Source of the DNA: Cellulophaga sp. BC115SP
GTDB taxonomy: Bacteria; Bacteroidota; Bacteroidia; Cytophagales; Spirosomataceae
DNA: 64,000 nt
Reading direction: 5' to 3'
Assembly: GCF_009905545.1 (NCBI RefSeq)
Contig: NZ_JAAALB010000012.1
Coordinates: forward strand, 1-64,000
The position numbers and the translations under genes are program-made. Below are positions 1 through 7,658 of the stretch, piece after piece (positions within the stretch are counted from its first letter, which is position 1; every line of letters begins with the position of its first letter). The notes under the pieces were generated by a model. That model saw nothing but the letters and a program-made list of their open reading frames with translations, made no database searches and was not told the origin of the DNA.

Positions 1-784
1 TTAGTTGAGCTTGTTGAAGCTATCTTATATCGCCTAAAAATAGGGTCCAACCGCAGTGGAACTGTGGAGATCATTGCCAACGGAGAAATTTTTTAAAGGA
101 ACTGTTTTATCTTGGAATAGTGTCTATTACCATTTTAATAAGTGGAATAAGGCAGGTTGTTAGCGAAAGATTTTTATTAATTTACTAAGAGAATTTCGAC
201 AATATCTTGACTTATCAAAACTTTCCTTGGACGGTTCACATACTCCTTCAAAAAATGGAGGAGAGTCCGTTGCTTATCAAGGTAGAAAATCTTGTAAGAC
301 GACAAATGCTCTATTTATTGTTGATAATCAAGGAATTCCACTGTCTATGAGCACACCCCAAGATGGTAATCATGGCGACGCCCAGTCCATGATCTATATG
401 AAATTAACATACTATTTGATGAACTTTGTGATATGTTAAAAGATGCAAGCATTAGCTTAGATGGCCTGTTTTTAAATGCTGATAGTGGACGATTCGCCGT
501 TGCGATTCGATTCAAGAAAATTAAAAGAAGCTTGCTCTAAAGGAGGTATCATTGCCAATATCAAACCGAATCCAAGAAATAAACAAGAAAACAAAGTGCC
601 AGAAATAGCAGATAATATGTTCTACAAAGGACGCTATGTAATTGAACGAACCAATGCTTGGATTGATAGCTTTAAGGCTCTTCTCATCAGGTTTGAATTC
701 TTAGTACAAAATTGGATTTCTTTGCATCTTATGGCATTCTCGGTTATTTTATTACGAAGAGTCGCTAAAAAAACAAAAGTTTAA
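1..784 (+). pseudogene. Degenerate IS5-family transposase remnant, truncated by window start
   Basis: Translated in three frames, this stretch gives consecutive pieces of an IS5-type DDE transposase. The pieces include LSLDGSHTPSKNGGE around the first catalytic Asp (about 222-270), GNHGD, then DGLFLNADSG (about 456-489), KPNPRN, and an ending RVAKKTKV before TAA at 782-784. The reading frame is broken by a TAG at 161-163, where a Trp is expected, and by insertions of about 13-16 bases near 57-70, 386-399 and 490-505. Removing the second insertion restores GDLYEI and removing the third restores DSGFDSRKL. No full transposase can be made. The left end lies outside the window. The right end was probably separated from the gene by the IS4-like insertion that follows. 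IS5 family is my assignment from conserved residues; a close relative is possible. Confidence 0.85.
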
Positions 785-805
785 ACAGCTTCAAGAATAA
801 AACGC

Positions 806-2016
806 TACTCTACCCGATGATTTTTATAACTTGCTGACTATAAGCTTTTTTTGTTTTATAATCTTATAGAACACTCGGATGATTTTGTACGATAGATTAA
901 CTAAGTCGGAATTAGGGTTCTTTAGTAGTTCACGCAATAGATCCAAACCTGTTCTGAAAAAGCTTTTAGCCATGTAACCATGATTTTTAGCTTTTGTTTT
1001 TTGTACTTTACCATTATAGTATTTACCGATACTGTAACAAATTGCTGCGGCAAGACAGATAAATACTAAGAGGCTACTTAATTTTTTCATACATTTTAAA
1101 TGTGTACTTTCTAAATCAAATCCTCGACTTTTTAGATTCTGAAAAAGTACCTCAATTGCCCAGCGTTTTCGATAAACTTCACCTAATTTCTTGGCTTTAA
1201 ACTGACCAGCCAAAAAAAGAAAATCATTATTAGAAAGCTTTTTTAGCATTACATTACAGACAATGCCATCCACCAAAGCATCGTGAAAGTATCGCTATTT
1301 GTGCTGTTATAATAGGCACTCAATATGGTAAATACTTCCATATTTTAAGGTCAATAGATGATGTTTAGGTGAGCGCATACAAAAAGGAATGCTGTTTATT
1401 TTCAGGTATTTAAACCAGGAAGCACCTATAAACTCTCTATCGCCAACTATCCCCGCAATACGTTCTTTACCAATTACGGAAATCACTTTTTCTAATATCT
1501 CAATACGGTTCTTGTAACAACTGTTACCTGATTTATTATCTAATAATTGCCAATATAAGGGAATTCCTAATCTATCGAAGGAGGCTACAATCATTAGAAT
1601 ATTGTATTGAAATTTCCCAAAGATTAGGCATCCCCGTCCCACTCAGTTCTATCAATAGATAGAAAAACTTTCTTTTGGGGTAAAAATAAGGCTAGGGCAC
1701 AACAAACTTTACAGAAATCAAAGTTAAAATCCTTAAAAAATCCCTGAATGCGACGCTCAGTTGAGGCTGTTTTTACTTTACCTGCAACGTAAAGTGCTAT
1801 TTCATGGAATTGAACTTTTCTACTTTCAATCAGTCCTAACAGAATGTCAGAAATTGTTTTTTTACGGGCTAAATTTGTTGCCAGTGGAATCGTAAACAAG
1901 ATTTTAGTAACTTTGTCGTGGATGAACTCTTTCATCTGAAAAGGCTGGTTTTGGTCGTTTTGCAACACAAAATTCAACCTTTTCCTTTTTTCTCCCAAAA
2001 ATCATAGGGTAGAGTA
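806..2016 (-). mobile_element. IS4-family insertion sequence with intact ends (about 1.2 kb)
   Basis: The element is bounded by 17-bp terminal inverted repeats that match at 16 of 17 positions: TACTCTACCCGATGATT at 806-822 and the complement of TACTCTACCCTATGATT at 2000-2016. It is flanked by a 9-bp direct repeat, ATAAAACGC, at 797-805 and 2017-2025. This is a target-site duplication of a size known for IS4-type elements. An upstream A can extend the repeat to 10 bp depending on where the boundary is set. The target lies just after the stop codon of the IS5-like remnant, so the two elements are nested. The ends look able to be mobilised, but the transposase is broken. Confidence 0.85.
824..1998 (-). 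pseudogene. IS4-family transposase, frameshifted and with internal stops
   Basis: Reading from 1998 downwards, the N-terminal part ends at LSIDRTEWD, the first catalytic Asp region. The frame then shifts at about 1624-1642. The middle part carries VGDREFIG with the second Asp. Two in-frame stops follow (TAA at 1307-1309 and TAG about 12 bases further on) before the C-terminal part. That part has YRKRWAIEVLFQNLK, which matches the IS4 signature Y-x2-R-x3-E-x6-K. All three catalytic blocks can therefore be seen but not in one frame. At the frameshift, 17 bases lie between TEW and FGKFQYN where one codon would be expected, which implies an insertion of about 14 bases. The gene cannot make active transposase without recoding on several occasions. 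Confidence 0.85.
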
Positions 2017-2169
2017 ATAAAACGCCATAACTCCTAAATCTAATTTGCAGAAATACTACTTTATTCAACGCTAAATACAAGAGCAAGGGTCAGCTGAGTC
2101 AATTCCTGATTCTTATCATTTTTTGAAAAAAACGTAGTATGACTCAAATTACAGGTTTATCTTTGCGCC

Positions 2170-2553
2170 ATGGTAAACAAAGTCATAGCAATACTTCTAC
2201 TGTTTTTACTAAACATTCCATTGTTTAGTAAGTGGAGCTTTGTGGTGTATTACCAAGTCAACAAAAGTTATATTGCCAAAGAGCTTTGTATCAATCGCAA
2301 CAAGCCCCAACTACATTGTGACGGGAAATGTTTTTTAGCGAAAAAACTCAAAGCTGCTGAAGAAAAAGAACAAAAGGCAACTTCCGAGAAATTAGAAAAA
2401 ATGCCTGAAATTGTACTTTTCTTCGACAATAGCCATGTTGACTTATCAGGACTTAGCTCTTTTGAAGAGTTACCTCAGCTTCATTCTTTTTCTTATCTAG
2501 AGCCTAGTTATGGCTCGCCACTTCTTGGGATTTTTCAACCTCCCAAAATATAA
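2170..2553 (+). CDS. Small membrane-anchored Cys-rich protein, unknown function
   Basis: This is a 127-residue protein with a hydrophobic N-terminus (about residues 4-20) that is a signal anchor or an uncleaved signal. A short motif, CINRNKPQLHCDGKCF, follows with Cys40, His49, Cys50 and Cys54. A charged helical stretch rich in Lys and Glu (55-80) and a Pro/aromatic tail complete it. Proteins with this motif occur in Bacteroidota, but I know of no assigned function. The Cys/His cluster and the downstream di-heme and MbnP genes suggest a role in metal handling or redox chemistry outside the cytoplasm; that is inference from context. A -7-like box, TATCTTTG, lies at 2158-2165 just before the ATG, so the leader may be very short. 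The gene starts about 150 bases after the IS4 element. Confidence 0.7.
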   Translation: MVNKVIAILLLFLLNIPLFSKWSFVVYYQVNKSYIAKELCINRNKPQLHCDGKCFLAKKLKAAEEKEQKATSEKLEKMPEIVLFFDNSHVDLSGLSSFEELPQLHSFSYLEPSYGSPLLGIFQPPKI

Positions 2554-2641
2554 TCCTCAATTTCCACAATGTAATGGAATTCCCCATCGGTGGGACATGG
2601 ATTGACTATTGCTTTATGTTTTCGGATATATTATTAGCTCG

Positions 2642-2670
2642 TTGATAAGTACGGAATATTTGTACTTTTG
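2642..2670 (+). promoter_or_regulatory. Putative Bacteroidota-type promoter for the MbnH/MbnP cluster
   Basis: TTG at 2642-2644 and TACTTTTG at 2663-2670 are 18 bases apart. This fits the TTG / TAnnTTTG pattern of the primary sigma factor in Bacteroidota. The predicted start lies about 40 bases before the first di-heme gene. It was found by eye only. Confidence 0.4.
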
Positions 2671-2715
2671 TCAACGCCAGCAGAGTTATTTCTATAAAAA
2701 CGAATCACGATAGTC

Positions 2716-3813
2716 ATGAAAAAACACTTGTTATTAATCCTCGTATTATTTGTTGTGGCTTGTCACAAAAAAACAGATGAACCTAATCCTGAGGTTTATT
2801 TTGTGGCACCCAGTCATTTTCCTAAACCCGTGTATCCTATTGATTCTAATGTAATTACGGCGGCGGGTTTTGATTTGGGAAAAAACTTGTTTTACGACGG
2901 AATTTTATCGAGAGATAGTACCATTGCTTGTGGCGAATGTCATCGACAAACCTATGTTTTTACCCATCACATGCACGATTTGAGTCATGGAATTGACGGA
3001 AGAGTGGGGCTTCGAAATGCACAATCTTTACAAAACTTAGCATGGCGTGAGCGTTTTCAATGGGACGGTAAAGCGGCAACTTTAAACGAGCAACCCATTT
3101 TACCCATTGAGCACCCCGACGAAATGGACGATAAAATTGATAATGTCGTTGCCAGATTGGCACGTCACCAAGGCTATCGTGACAAGTTTAAAGCGGCTTT
3201 TGGTTCGGAGGGTGTAACCAAGGAGCGTATGCTTAAGGCACTGACTCAATTTATGCTAAGTTTGGTATCATATCAGTCCAGATACGACAAATATCTCCTG
3301 AAAGATGCATCGGCAAGTTTTACACAAGATGAGCTAGACGGGATGAGTTTGTTTAGCTCAAAAGGCTGTGCTAATTGCCATAAAGGCGTTTTGTTCACCG
3401 ACGAAAGTTTTAGAAGTAACGGACTTTCTAAGTTTGAAAGAACAAAAATTGAATATATCAATGAGAAACCCGTGTTACAAATCGTAGTGGACGAAGGTAG
3501 ATTTAGAGTTACAGGAAATGCGAATGATAAATTCAAATTTAAGGTGCCAAGTCTGCGAAATGTAGCGGCATCTTCGCCTTATATGCACGATGGACGGTAC
3601 ACGACCTTGCTCGAAGTATTGAATTTTTATGATGCTAGTGTACAAGATTATGGAACACTCGACCCGATTTTGCGACAATCTAATGGACGCTTAGGTATTC
3701 AGATGACATCAGAGGAAAAAAGAAAAATAATAGCTTTTCTGAATACACTCACAGACGACACTTTTTTAAAAGACAAACGCTTTGCAGAGCCTGATGGCTT
3801 CCCTGTAAGGTAA
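2716..3813 (+). CDS. Di-heme cytochrome c peroxidase family lipoprotein (MauG/MbnH-like)
   Basis: This is a 365-residue exported lipoprotein whose signal ends in VVAC (Cys16). It has two c-type heme sites, CGECH (residues 72-76) and CANCH (218-222), and the family block PSLRN...PYMHDGR near the C-terminus. This is the layout of bacterial di-heme peroxidases and of their MauG/MbnH branch. That branch uses a high-valent di-iron state to oxidise a residue of a partner protein. The next gene, 21 bases downstream, encodes an MbnP-family protein. In methanotrophs MbnH converts a Trp of MbnP to kynurenine, so this copy is likely a protein-modifying enzyme rather than a plain peroxidase. A second homologue lies at 4903-5916. 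The exact reaction is inferred from the pairing. Confidence 0.85.
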   Translation: MKKHLLLILVLFVVACHKKTDEPNPEVYFVAPSHFPKPVYPIDSNVITAAGFDLGKNLFYDGILSRDSTIACGECHRQTYVFTHHMHDLSHGIDGRVGLRNAQSLQNLAWRERFQWDGKAATLNEQPILPIEHPDEMDDKIDNVVARLARHQGYRDKFKAAFGSEGVTKERMLKALTQFMLSLVSYQSRYDKYLLKDASASFTQDELDGMSLFSSKGCANCHKGVLFTDESFRSNGLSKFERTKIEYINEKPVLQIVVDEGRFRVTGNANDKFKFKVPSLRNVAASSPYMHDGRYTTLLEVLNFYDASVQDYGTLDPILRQSNGRLGIQMTSEEKRKIIAFLNTLTDDTFLKDKRFAEPDGFPVR

Positions 3814-3834
3814 AACAAAAAATATTTTCATAAA

Positions 3835-4644
3835 ATGAAATCTCTATTCAAATCAATATCAATTTTAACACTTGCTTTCTTTACAATAGTTTCTTGTTCT
3901 AAGGACGATATAGAGCCAATAGGCACAAGTGATAAAAATAATGTTAGCCTTGAGTTTGATAACTTGATGGGTGGACAGAAAATCGTCCTAGGTTCAACAA
4001 CCGCTAAAAATGCAGCTGGTGAGGATTTTACCGTAACTACTTTGAATTATTATGTCAGTAATGTTTCATTGAAAAAAGTAGATGGCAGTACAGTTGACTT
4101 CAAAAATCAATATTTCTTAGTTCGTCAAGCCGATGCAACAACCTTGATTCAATCATTGAAAGATGTTCCAGCGGCTGATTATAAGGAAGTTACTTTTACG
4201 ATTGGAGTAGATAGTGTAAAAAGTATTTCGCCAGTAGAAGAACGTACGGGCGTATTAGATCCAGCAGGATTCTCGGATGACGGTATGTACTGGTCATGGA
4301 ACTCAGGTTATATCTTTATGAAATTAGAAGGGACATCATCAGCAGTGGCTGCAAATGCGGCAGGTGTCAGAAAATACCAATATCATGTAGGAGGTTTTGG
4401 TGGTCGTACCAGTGTTACTCCAAATAACTTAAGAACCGTTACGCTTTCATTGCCAAGTACGATGACCGTGCGCAAAAGTATTGCTCCGACGATTCATTTT
4501 GTGGCTGATGTAACTAAGGTATTTTCTGGCACTACAACGCTCAAATTGGCCGATGCTCCTGTAATTATGTCTCCTGCACTGGCTACTCCAATTGCCAATA
4601 ATTACAAAAATATGTTTGTAGTAGACCACGTACACAATGACTAA
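3835..4644 (+). CDS. MbnP-family copper-binding lipoprotein
   Basis: This is a 269-residue protein with a lipoprotein signal (IVSC, Cys21) and an all-beta sequence matching the MbnP family. The diagnostic parts are SLEFDNLMGG (38-47), the block MYWSWNSGYIF with Trp153 and Trp155, YQYHVGG with His184, HFVADV with His221, and a C-terminal DHVHND with His265 and His267. In the characterised family one Trp is oxidised to kynurenine by the partner MbnH and then takes part in copper binding with His residues. Here the WxW motif and several His are present. The gene lies between two MbnH-like genes, and a perfect hairpin follows it. The likely location is the periplasm or the outer-membrane face. 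Copper binding in this organism is inferred. Confidence 0.85.
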   Translation: MKSLFKSISILTLAFFTIVSCSKDDIEPIGTSDKNNVSLEFDNLMGGQKIVLGSTTAKNAAGEDFTVTTLNYYVSNVSLKKVDGSTVDFKNQYFLVRQADATTLIQSLKDVPAADYKEVTFTIGVDSVKSISPVEERTGVLDPAGFSDDGMYWSWNSGYIFMKLEGTSSAVAANAAGVRKYQYHVGGFGGRTSVTPNNLRTVTLSLPSTMTVRKSIAPTIHFVADVTKVFSGTTTLKLADAPVIMSPALATPIANNYKNMFVVDHVHND

Positions 4645-4654
4645 TTAATAACAC

Positions 4655-4680
4655 GGTGGGACAAATAACATTGTCCCACC
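4655..4680 (+). terminator. Hairpin after the MbnP gene
   Basis: GGTGGGACAA (4655-4664) and TTGTCCCACC (4671-4680) form a perfect 10-bp stem with a 6-base loop. Only a weak T run follows. It may be a terminator, or it may adjust expression of the downstream genes relative to MbnP. Confidence 0.6.
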
Positions 4681-4708
4681 ATTTCTGCTCTGAATAATCA
4701 ATATAGTG

Positions 4709-4906
4709 ATGCTTAGAAGATACGAACTTGAAAAGTGGCTTGAAGGCACTGGAATTGTGTTACTTCCCAAGCCAAGTTTTGCCGAAAGGGTATTTGAAAT
4801 TATCCGTTTGACTAGTGAAAGCAGATTAGTTTTTTGGCTATTTCTATTTCACTTATTCTCATTTGGACTATTGCTGTCGGGAATACTATCAATCTTTTTG
4901 AAATGA
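4709..4906 (+). CDS. Small single-span membrane protein, unknown
   Basis: This is a 65-residue protein from ATG 4709 (a GTG at 4706 is also possible). It has a charged N-terminal half and one strongly hydrophobic segment (about residues 41-64) ending in a Lys. I do not recognise a family. Its stop codon overlaps the start of the second di-heme gene as ATGA, which implies translational coupling and argues that it is real. A role as an anchor or partner of the MbnH-like enzyme is possible but is only inferred from position. Confidence 0.55.
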   Translation: MLRRYELEKWLEGTGIVLLPKPSFAERVFEIIRLTSESRLVFWLFLFHLFSFGLLLSGILSIFLK

Positions 4907-5916
4907 TGAAATATGTTCAATTAACACTTTTGATGACTTTTTTAAGTCTGATAGCATGTACAAAATCAGAGACAACGCCAACGATACGATTTGAGCAACC
5001 TAGTGATTTTCCAGCGCCAACCTATGATTTAGCTCGTAATCCTATTACGCCCGAAGGATTTGAATTAGGCAAAGCTTTGTTTGCTGATCCACTTTTGTCA
5101 CGCGATAATACGATTAGTTGTTCAGAATGTCATAGTCAGAGTTTTGCTTTTACGCATCATGGGCATGATTTGAGTCATGGAATAGATGGAAAAGTCGGGA
5201 TAAGAAATTCGTTGCCAATTCAAAATTTAGCTTGGCAGTCAGAATTCTTTTGGGATGGCGGTGTTGGCGACTTAGATTTTGTTCCCCTCGCCCCTATCGA
5301 AAATCCAGTAGAAATGGATGAGAAAATAGGTGTTATTCTCGAAAAACTTCGCAAGACTTCCTATTATCCAAGTCAGTTCAAAAAGGCTTTTGGAACGGAA
5401 GAAATCAATACACAAAGATTCTTAAAAGCTCTTTCTCAATATATGCTTACCTTGGTTTCGGCTAACTCGAAATATGACCAGGTGATGAGGAAAGAGAATG
5501 GAGCTATTTTTACAGCGGATGAACTAGCAGGTAAAAGTCTTTTTGAACAAAAGTGTGCTTCTTGCCACAGTGGAGTTTTATTTACGAATCAATCCTACCG
5601 CAATAATGGCTTAAGAATACAAGGCCCTGAAGATTTTGGCCGTGGAAAAATTACCGAATCAGAATCCGATAAGTACAAATTTAAAGTGCCAAGTTTGCGC
5701 AATATCGAAGTATCAGGACCTTATATGCACGATGGTCGTTTTTATACTTTAGAGGCTGTTTTGAACCATTATACCGATGATGTTCAGAATACTCCGAATC
5801 TCGACCCTTCGCTCAAAGGTGGTGTTTCGTTGACTGATGTGCAAAAAAAGCAAGTTATTGCTTTTTTAAAAACGTTGACAGACAAGACTTTTTTAGCTGA
5901 TAAAAGATTGCAATAA
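4903..5916 (+). CDS. Second di-heme cytochrome c peroxidase family lipoprotein (MauG/MbnH-like)
   Basis: I start this gene at ATG 4903, which overlaps the previous stop as ATGA and gives a clean lipoprotein signal (SLIAC, Cys19). An upstream in-frame ATG at 4834 would add 23 residues inside the preceding gene and spoil the signal. The 337-residue protein has heme sites CSECH (73-77) and CASCH, and the block PSLRN...PYMHDGRF. It closely resembles the product of 2716-3813 over its whole length, including FTHH.HDLSHGIDG after the first heme. The two genes are probably an old duplication around MbnP. Whether both act on the same partner cannot be told from sequence. Confidence 0.85.
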   Translation: MMKYVQLTLLMTFLSLIACTKSETTPTIRFEQPSDFPAPTYDLARNPITPEGFELGKALFADPLLSRDNTISCSECHSQSFAFTHHGHDLSHGIDGKVGIRNSLPIQNLAWQSEFFWDGGVGDLDFVPLAPIENPVEMDEKIGVILEKLRKTSYYPSQFKKAFGTEEINTQRFLKALSQYMLTLVSANSKYDQVMRKENGAIFTADELAGKSLFEQKCASCHSGVLFTNQSYRNNGLRIQGPEDFGRGKITESESDKYKFKVPSLRNIEVSGPYMHDGRFYTLEAVLNHYTDDVQNTPNLDPSLKGGVSLTDVQKKQVIAFLKTLTDKTFLADKRLQ

Positions 5917-5951
5917 TCTTATTGTAGAGGGTCAATTTTAACCATGTTTTT

Positions 5952-6866
5952 ATGCGATTCAAGATATTTTTACTCATATTCTGTTGTACATTTTTTTTCG
6001 AAAGCCGTGCTTGTGATATTTGTGGATGCTCCAATGGAAATGCCTTTTTTGGCATATTGCCACAATCTCACCGAGGTTTTTTAGGATTGCGTTATCGCTA
6101 TTCAAATTTTGATTCGCATCTAAATTCACAATTACTGAAAACCAAAGAAAGTTTTCATACTACCGAACTTTGGGGACGATTTTATCCTTTGAAAAAAGTA
6201 CAAATTCTAGCTTTTGTACCTTATAACTTTAATGCTCAAACGCAGATTTTACCAAATCTCACTAATACCATTCAAGGTTTGGGCGATATTACAATATTGG
6301 GGCATTACAATGTGTTGAATACCTTTTGGGATAGTACGGCGCATCAAGTAAATCATAATCTGATGCTTGGTGTGGGCGTAAAAGCTCCTACTGGTAGATT
6401 CAAATATGATTTGAATAGCTCTGAAGAAGTAGCTAATCCTAATTTTCAATTAGGAACAGGAAGTACAGATTTTTTACTGAATGCCATTTATACCGTTCGC
6501 TATGATCAATGGGGGTTGAATACTGATTTGACTTATAAGATCAATACTGAAAATAGTAATCAGTATCGGTATGGCAATAAGCTGACAACAGCATTGACGG
6601 CGTTTTATGCCAAAGGTTTTGGTCAAGGAAATACCCTAATGCCCAATGCAGGGGTCTATTGGGAATATGCCCAAAACGACCATGATAAAGGTATTATCAA
6701 TAAAGATACTGGGGGTTATTTGGCTTCAGCAAATATTGGATGTGAGGCATTTTTTAAGAAATTTAGCCTTGGTCTAACACATCAAATGCCTTTTGCACAA
6801 GAATTGTCGAGAGGTGAATTAAAAGCAAATGCTCGTACGACTGCCCATATTACTTTTATGTTTTAA
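5952..6866 (+). CDS. Outer-membrane beta-barrel-like protein with CDICGC motif
   Basis: This is a 304-residue protein with a signal peptide (residues 1-20) followed at once by CDICGC (21-26). The rest alternates polar and aromatic residues, as in beta strands, and ends in ...AHITFMF with a terminal Phe, as in outer-membrane barrels. It resembles the 'transporter' group of phenol-degradation MetA-like barrels often found near MbnP/MbnH genes. The N-terminal Cys cluster, placed at the periplasmic or surface end, could bind metal; that is inference. It starts 35 bases after the second di-heme gene and is probably in the same transcript. The substrate is unknown. Confidence 0.7.
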   Translation: MRFKIFLLIFCCTFFFESRACDICGCSNGNAFFGILPQSHRGFLGLRYRYSNFDSHLNSQLLKTKESFHTTELWGRFYPLKKVQILAFVPYNFNAQTQILPNLTNTIQGLGDITILGHYNVLNTFWDSTAHQVNHNLMLGVGVKAPTGRFKYDLNSSEEVANPNFQLGTGSTDFLLNAIYTVRYDQWGLNTDLTYKINTENSNQYRYGNKLTTALTAFYAKGFGQGNTLMPNAGVYWEYAQNDHDKGIINKDTGGYLASANIGCEAFFKKFSLGLTHQMPFAQELSRGELKANARTTAHITFMF

Positions 6867-6880
6867 TCCAGAATTCCAAA

Positions 6881-7129
6881 ATGAAAACAATCTTATGCTC
6901 GATGTTGGTACTTGCAGCAAGTTTCCAACAAGCTCCTAAAGACAAAAAAGCAGCTAGTGAAAGCAAAAAAGAGGCAGTGGCAATGGAAGCCAAAGACCCT
7001 GTTTGCAAAATGCACGCTGAAAAAGACACGAAGTTCACAAGTACCTACAAAGGAAAGCAATACGGCTTTTGTAGCGTAGTTTGTAAAGAGATGTTTGATA
7101 AAAAACCTGAAAAGTTTGTGAAGAAATAA
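6881..7129 (+). CDS. Exported YHS-domain protein
   Basis: This is an 82-residue protein with a hydrophobic signal (1-17), a Lys-rich linker and a YHS domain. The domain runs DPVCKM (Cys42) to YGFCSVVCKEMF (Cys64, Cys68), then KKPEKF. YHS domains are found in heavy-metal ATPases and as separate small proteins, and their Cys residues are thought to bind metal. The gene lies 14 bases after the barrel gene and ends at a clear terminator, so it is the last member of the cluster. A periplasmic metal chaperone or scavenger is the likely role. Confidence 0.8.
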   Translation: MKTILCSMLVLAASFQQAPKDKKAASESKKEAVAMEAKDPVCKMHAEKDTKFTSTYKGKQYGFCSVVCKEMFDKKPEKFVKK

Positions 7130-7133
7130 AGAA

Positions 7134-7162
7134 AAAGGGCTGGGAATTTCTTCCAGCCCTTT
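7134..7162 (+). terminator. Terminator of the metal/redox cluster
   Basis: AAAGGGCTGG (7134-7143) pairs with CCAGCCCTTT (7153-7162) just after the YHS gene stop. The loop is 9 bases. Confidence 0.75.
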
Positions 7163-7234
7163 ACTTTTGTGAAAATCTTTTAAGGCATCGCTCTAAAAGT
7201 ATTTACCCAAATCAAAACAAACTATCGCTAAAGC

Positions 7235-7573
7235 ATGAGAAGTACGTATATCATCAGAACAGTTATTTTATTAGGAATGATTTTTATCCTTGTTGACCTT
7301 GGCTTCTTTTTGAAAGGTGATTTTCATACAGGGCTAAACGATTACTTCAGAATTATTGATTGGAGCTGTTTTGGATATTCTTTATACCAAGTTTTTCAAT
7401 TGAGTCGTTACCGCTTGCCAGACCAGATGATGAATAAATTGACTGTACGTTTGGTAGCATTTACCCTGATTTACTTTTTATTTATATTCGTTTTCAAAAG
7501 TTATGTTGTGCCAGCAGGGGTATTTATTGGACATATTTTGATTTTGAGAAATGAGCTAAATAGAATAGGGTAA
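7235..7573 (+). CDS. Small integral membrane protein, unknown
   Basis: This is a 112-residue hydrophobic protein with three or four predicted membrane segments (about 7-25, 43-55, 70-87 and 89-105). The connecting loops are short and charged. I see no catalytic or metal-binding motif and do not recognise the family. It lies between two terminators (7134-7162 and 7602-7641) and so is probably transcribed on its own. Start codon ATG 7235; there is no clear ribosome binding site, as is common in this phylum. Confidence 0.65.
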   Translation: MRSTYIIRTVILLGMIFILVDLGFFLKGDFHTGLNDYFRIIDWSCFGYSLYQVFQLSRYRLPDQMMNKLTVRLVAFTLIYFLFIFVFKSYVVPAGVFIGHILILRNELNRIG

Positions 7574-7601
7574 GTTTTTGATTTTCAATAGTTTTTGTAA
7601 T

Positions 7602-7641
7602 AAAAAAGGCGAATTGCACAACGGTGCAATTCGCCTTTTTT
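7602..7641. terminator. Bidirectional terminator
   Basis: GGCGAATTGCAC and GTGCAATTCGCC with flanking A and T runs form an 18-bp perfect stem (7602-7619 with 7624-7641) and a 4-base loop. It lies between two convergent genes and has a T tract in both directions. Confidence 0.9.
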
Positions 7642-7658
7642 GTTTTTAAGCTAATATT

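Noticed and set aside
1904-2086. 60-residue minus-strand frame at the right IS end
   Set aside because: It crosses the inverted repeat and target duplication and lies in another frame of the transposase remnant.
2158-2165. Full promoter for the Cys-rich protein
   Set aside because: The TATCTTTG box has no TTG at a good distance and lies very near the ATG, so I only mention it in the gene entry.
4834-4902. Longer N-terminus for the second di-heme gene
   Set aside because: It overlaps the small membrane protein and destroys the lipoprotein signal; the ATGA overlap at 4903 is the better start.
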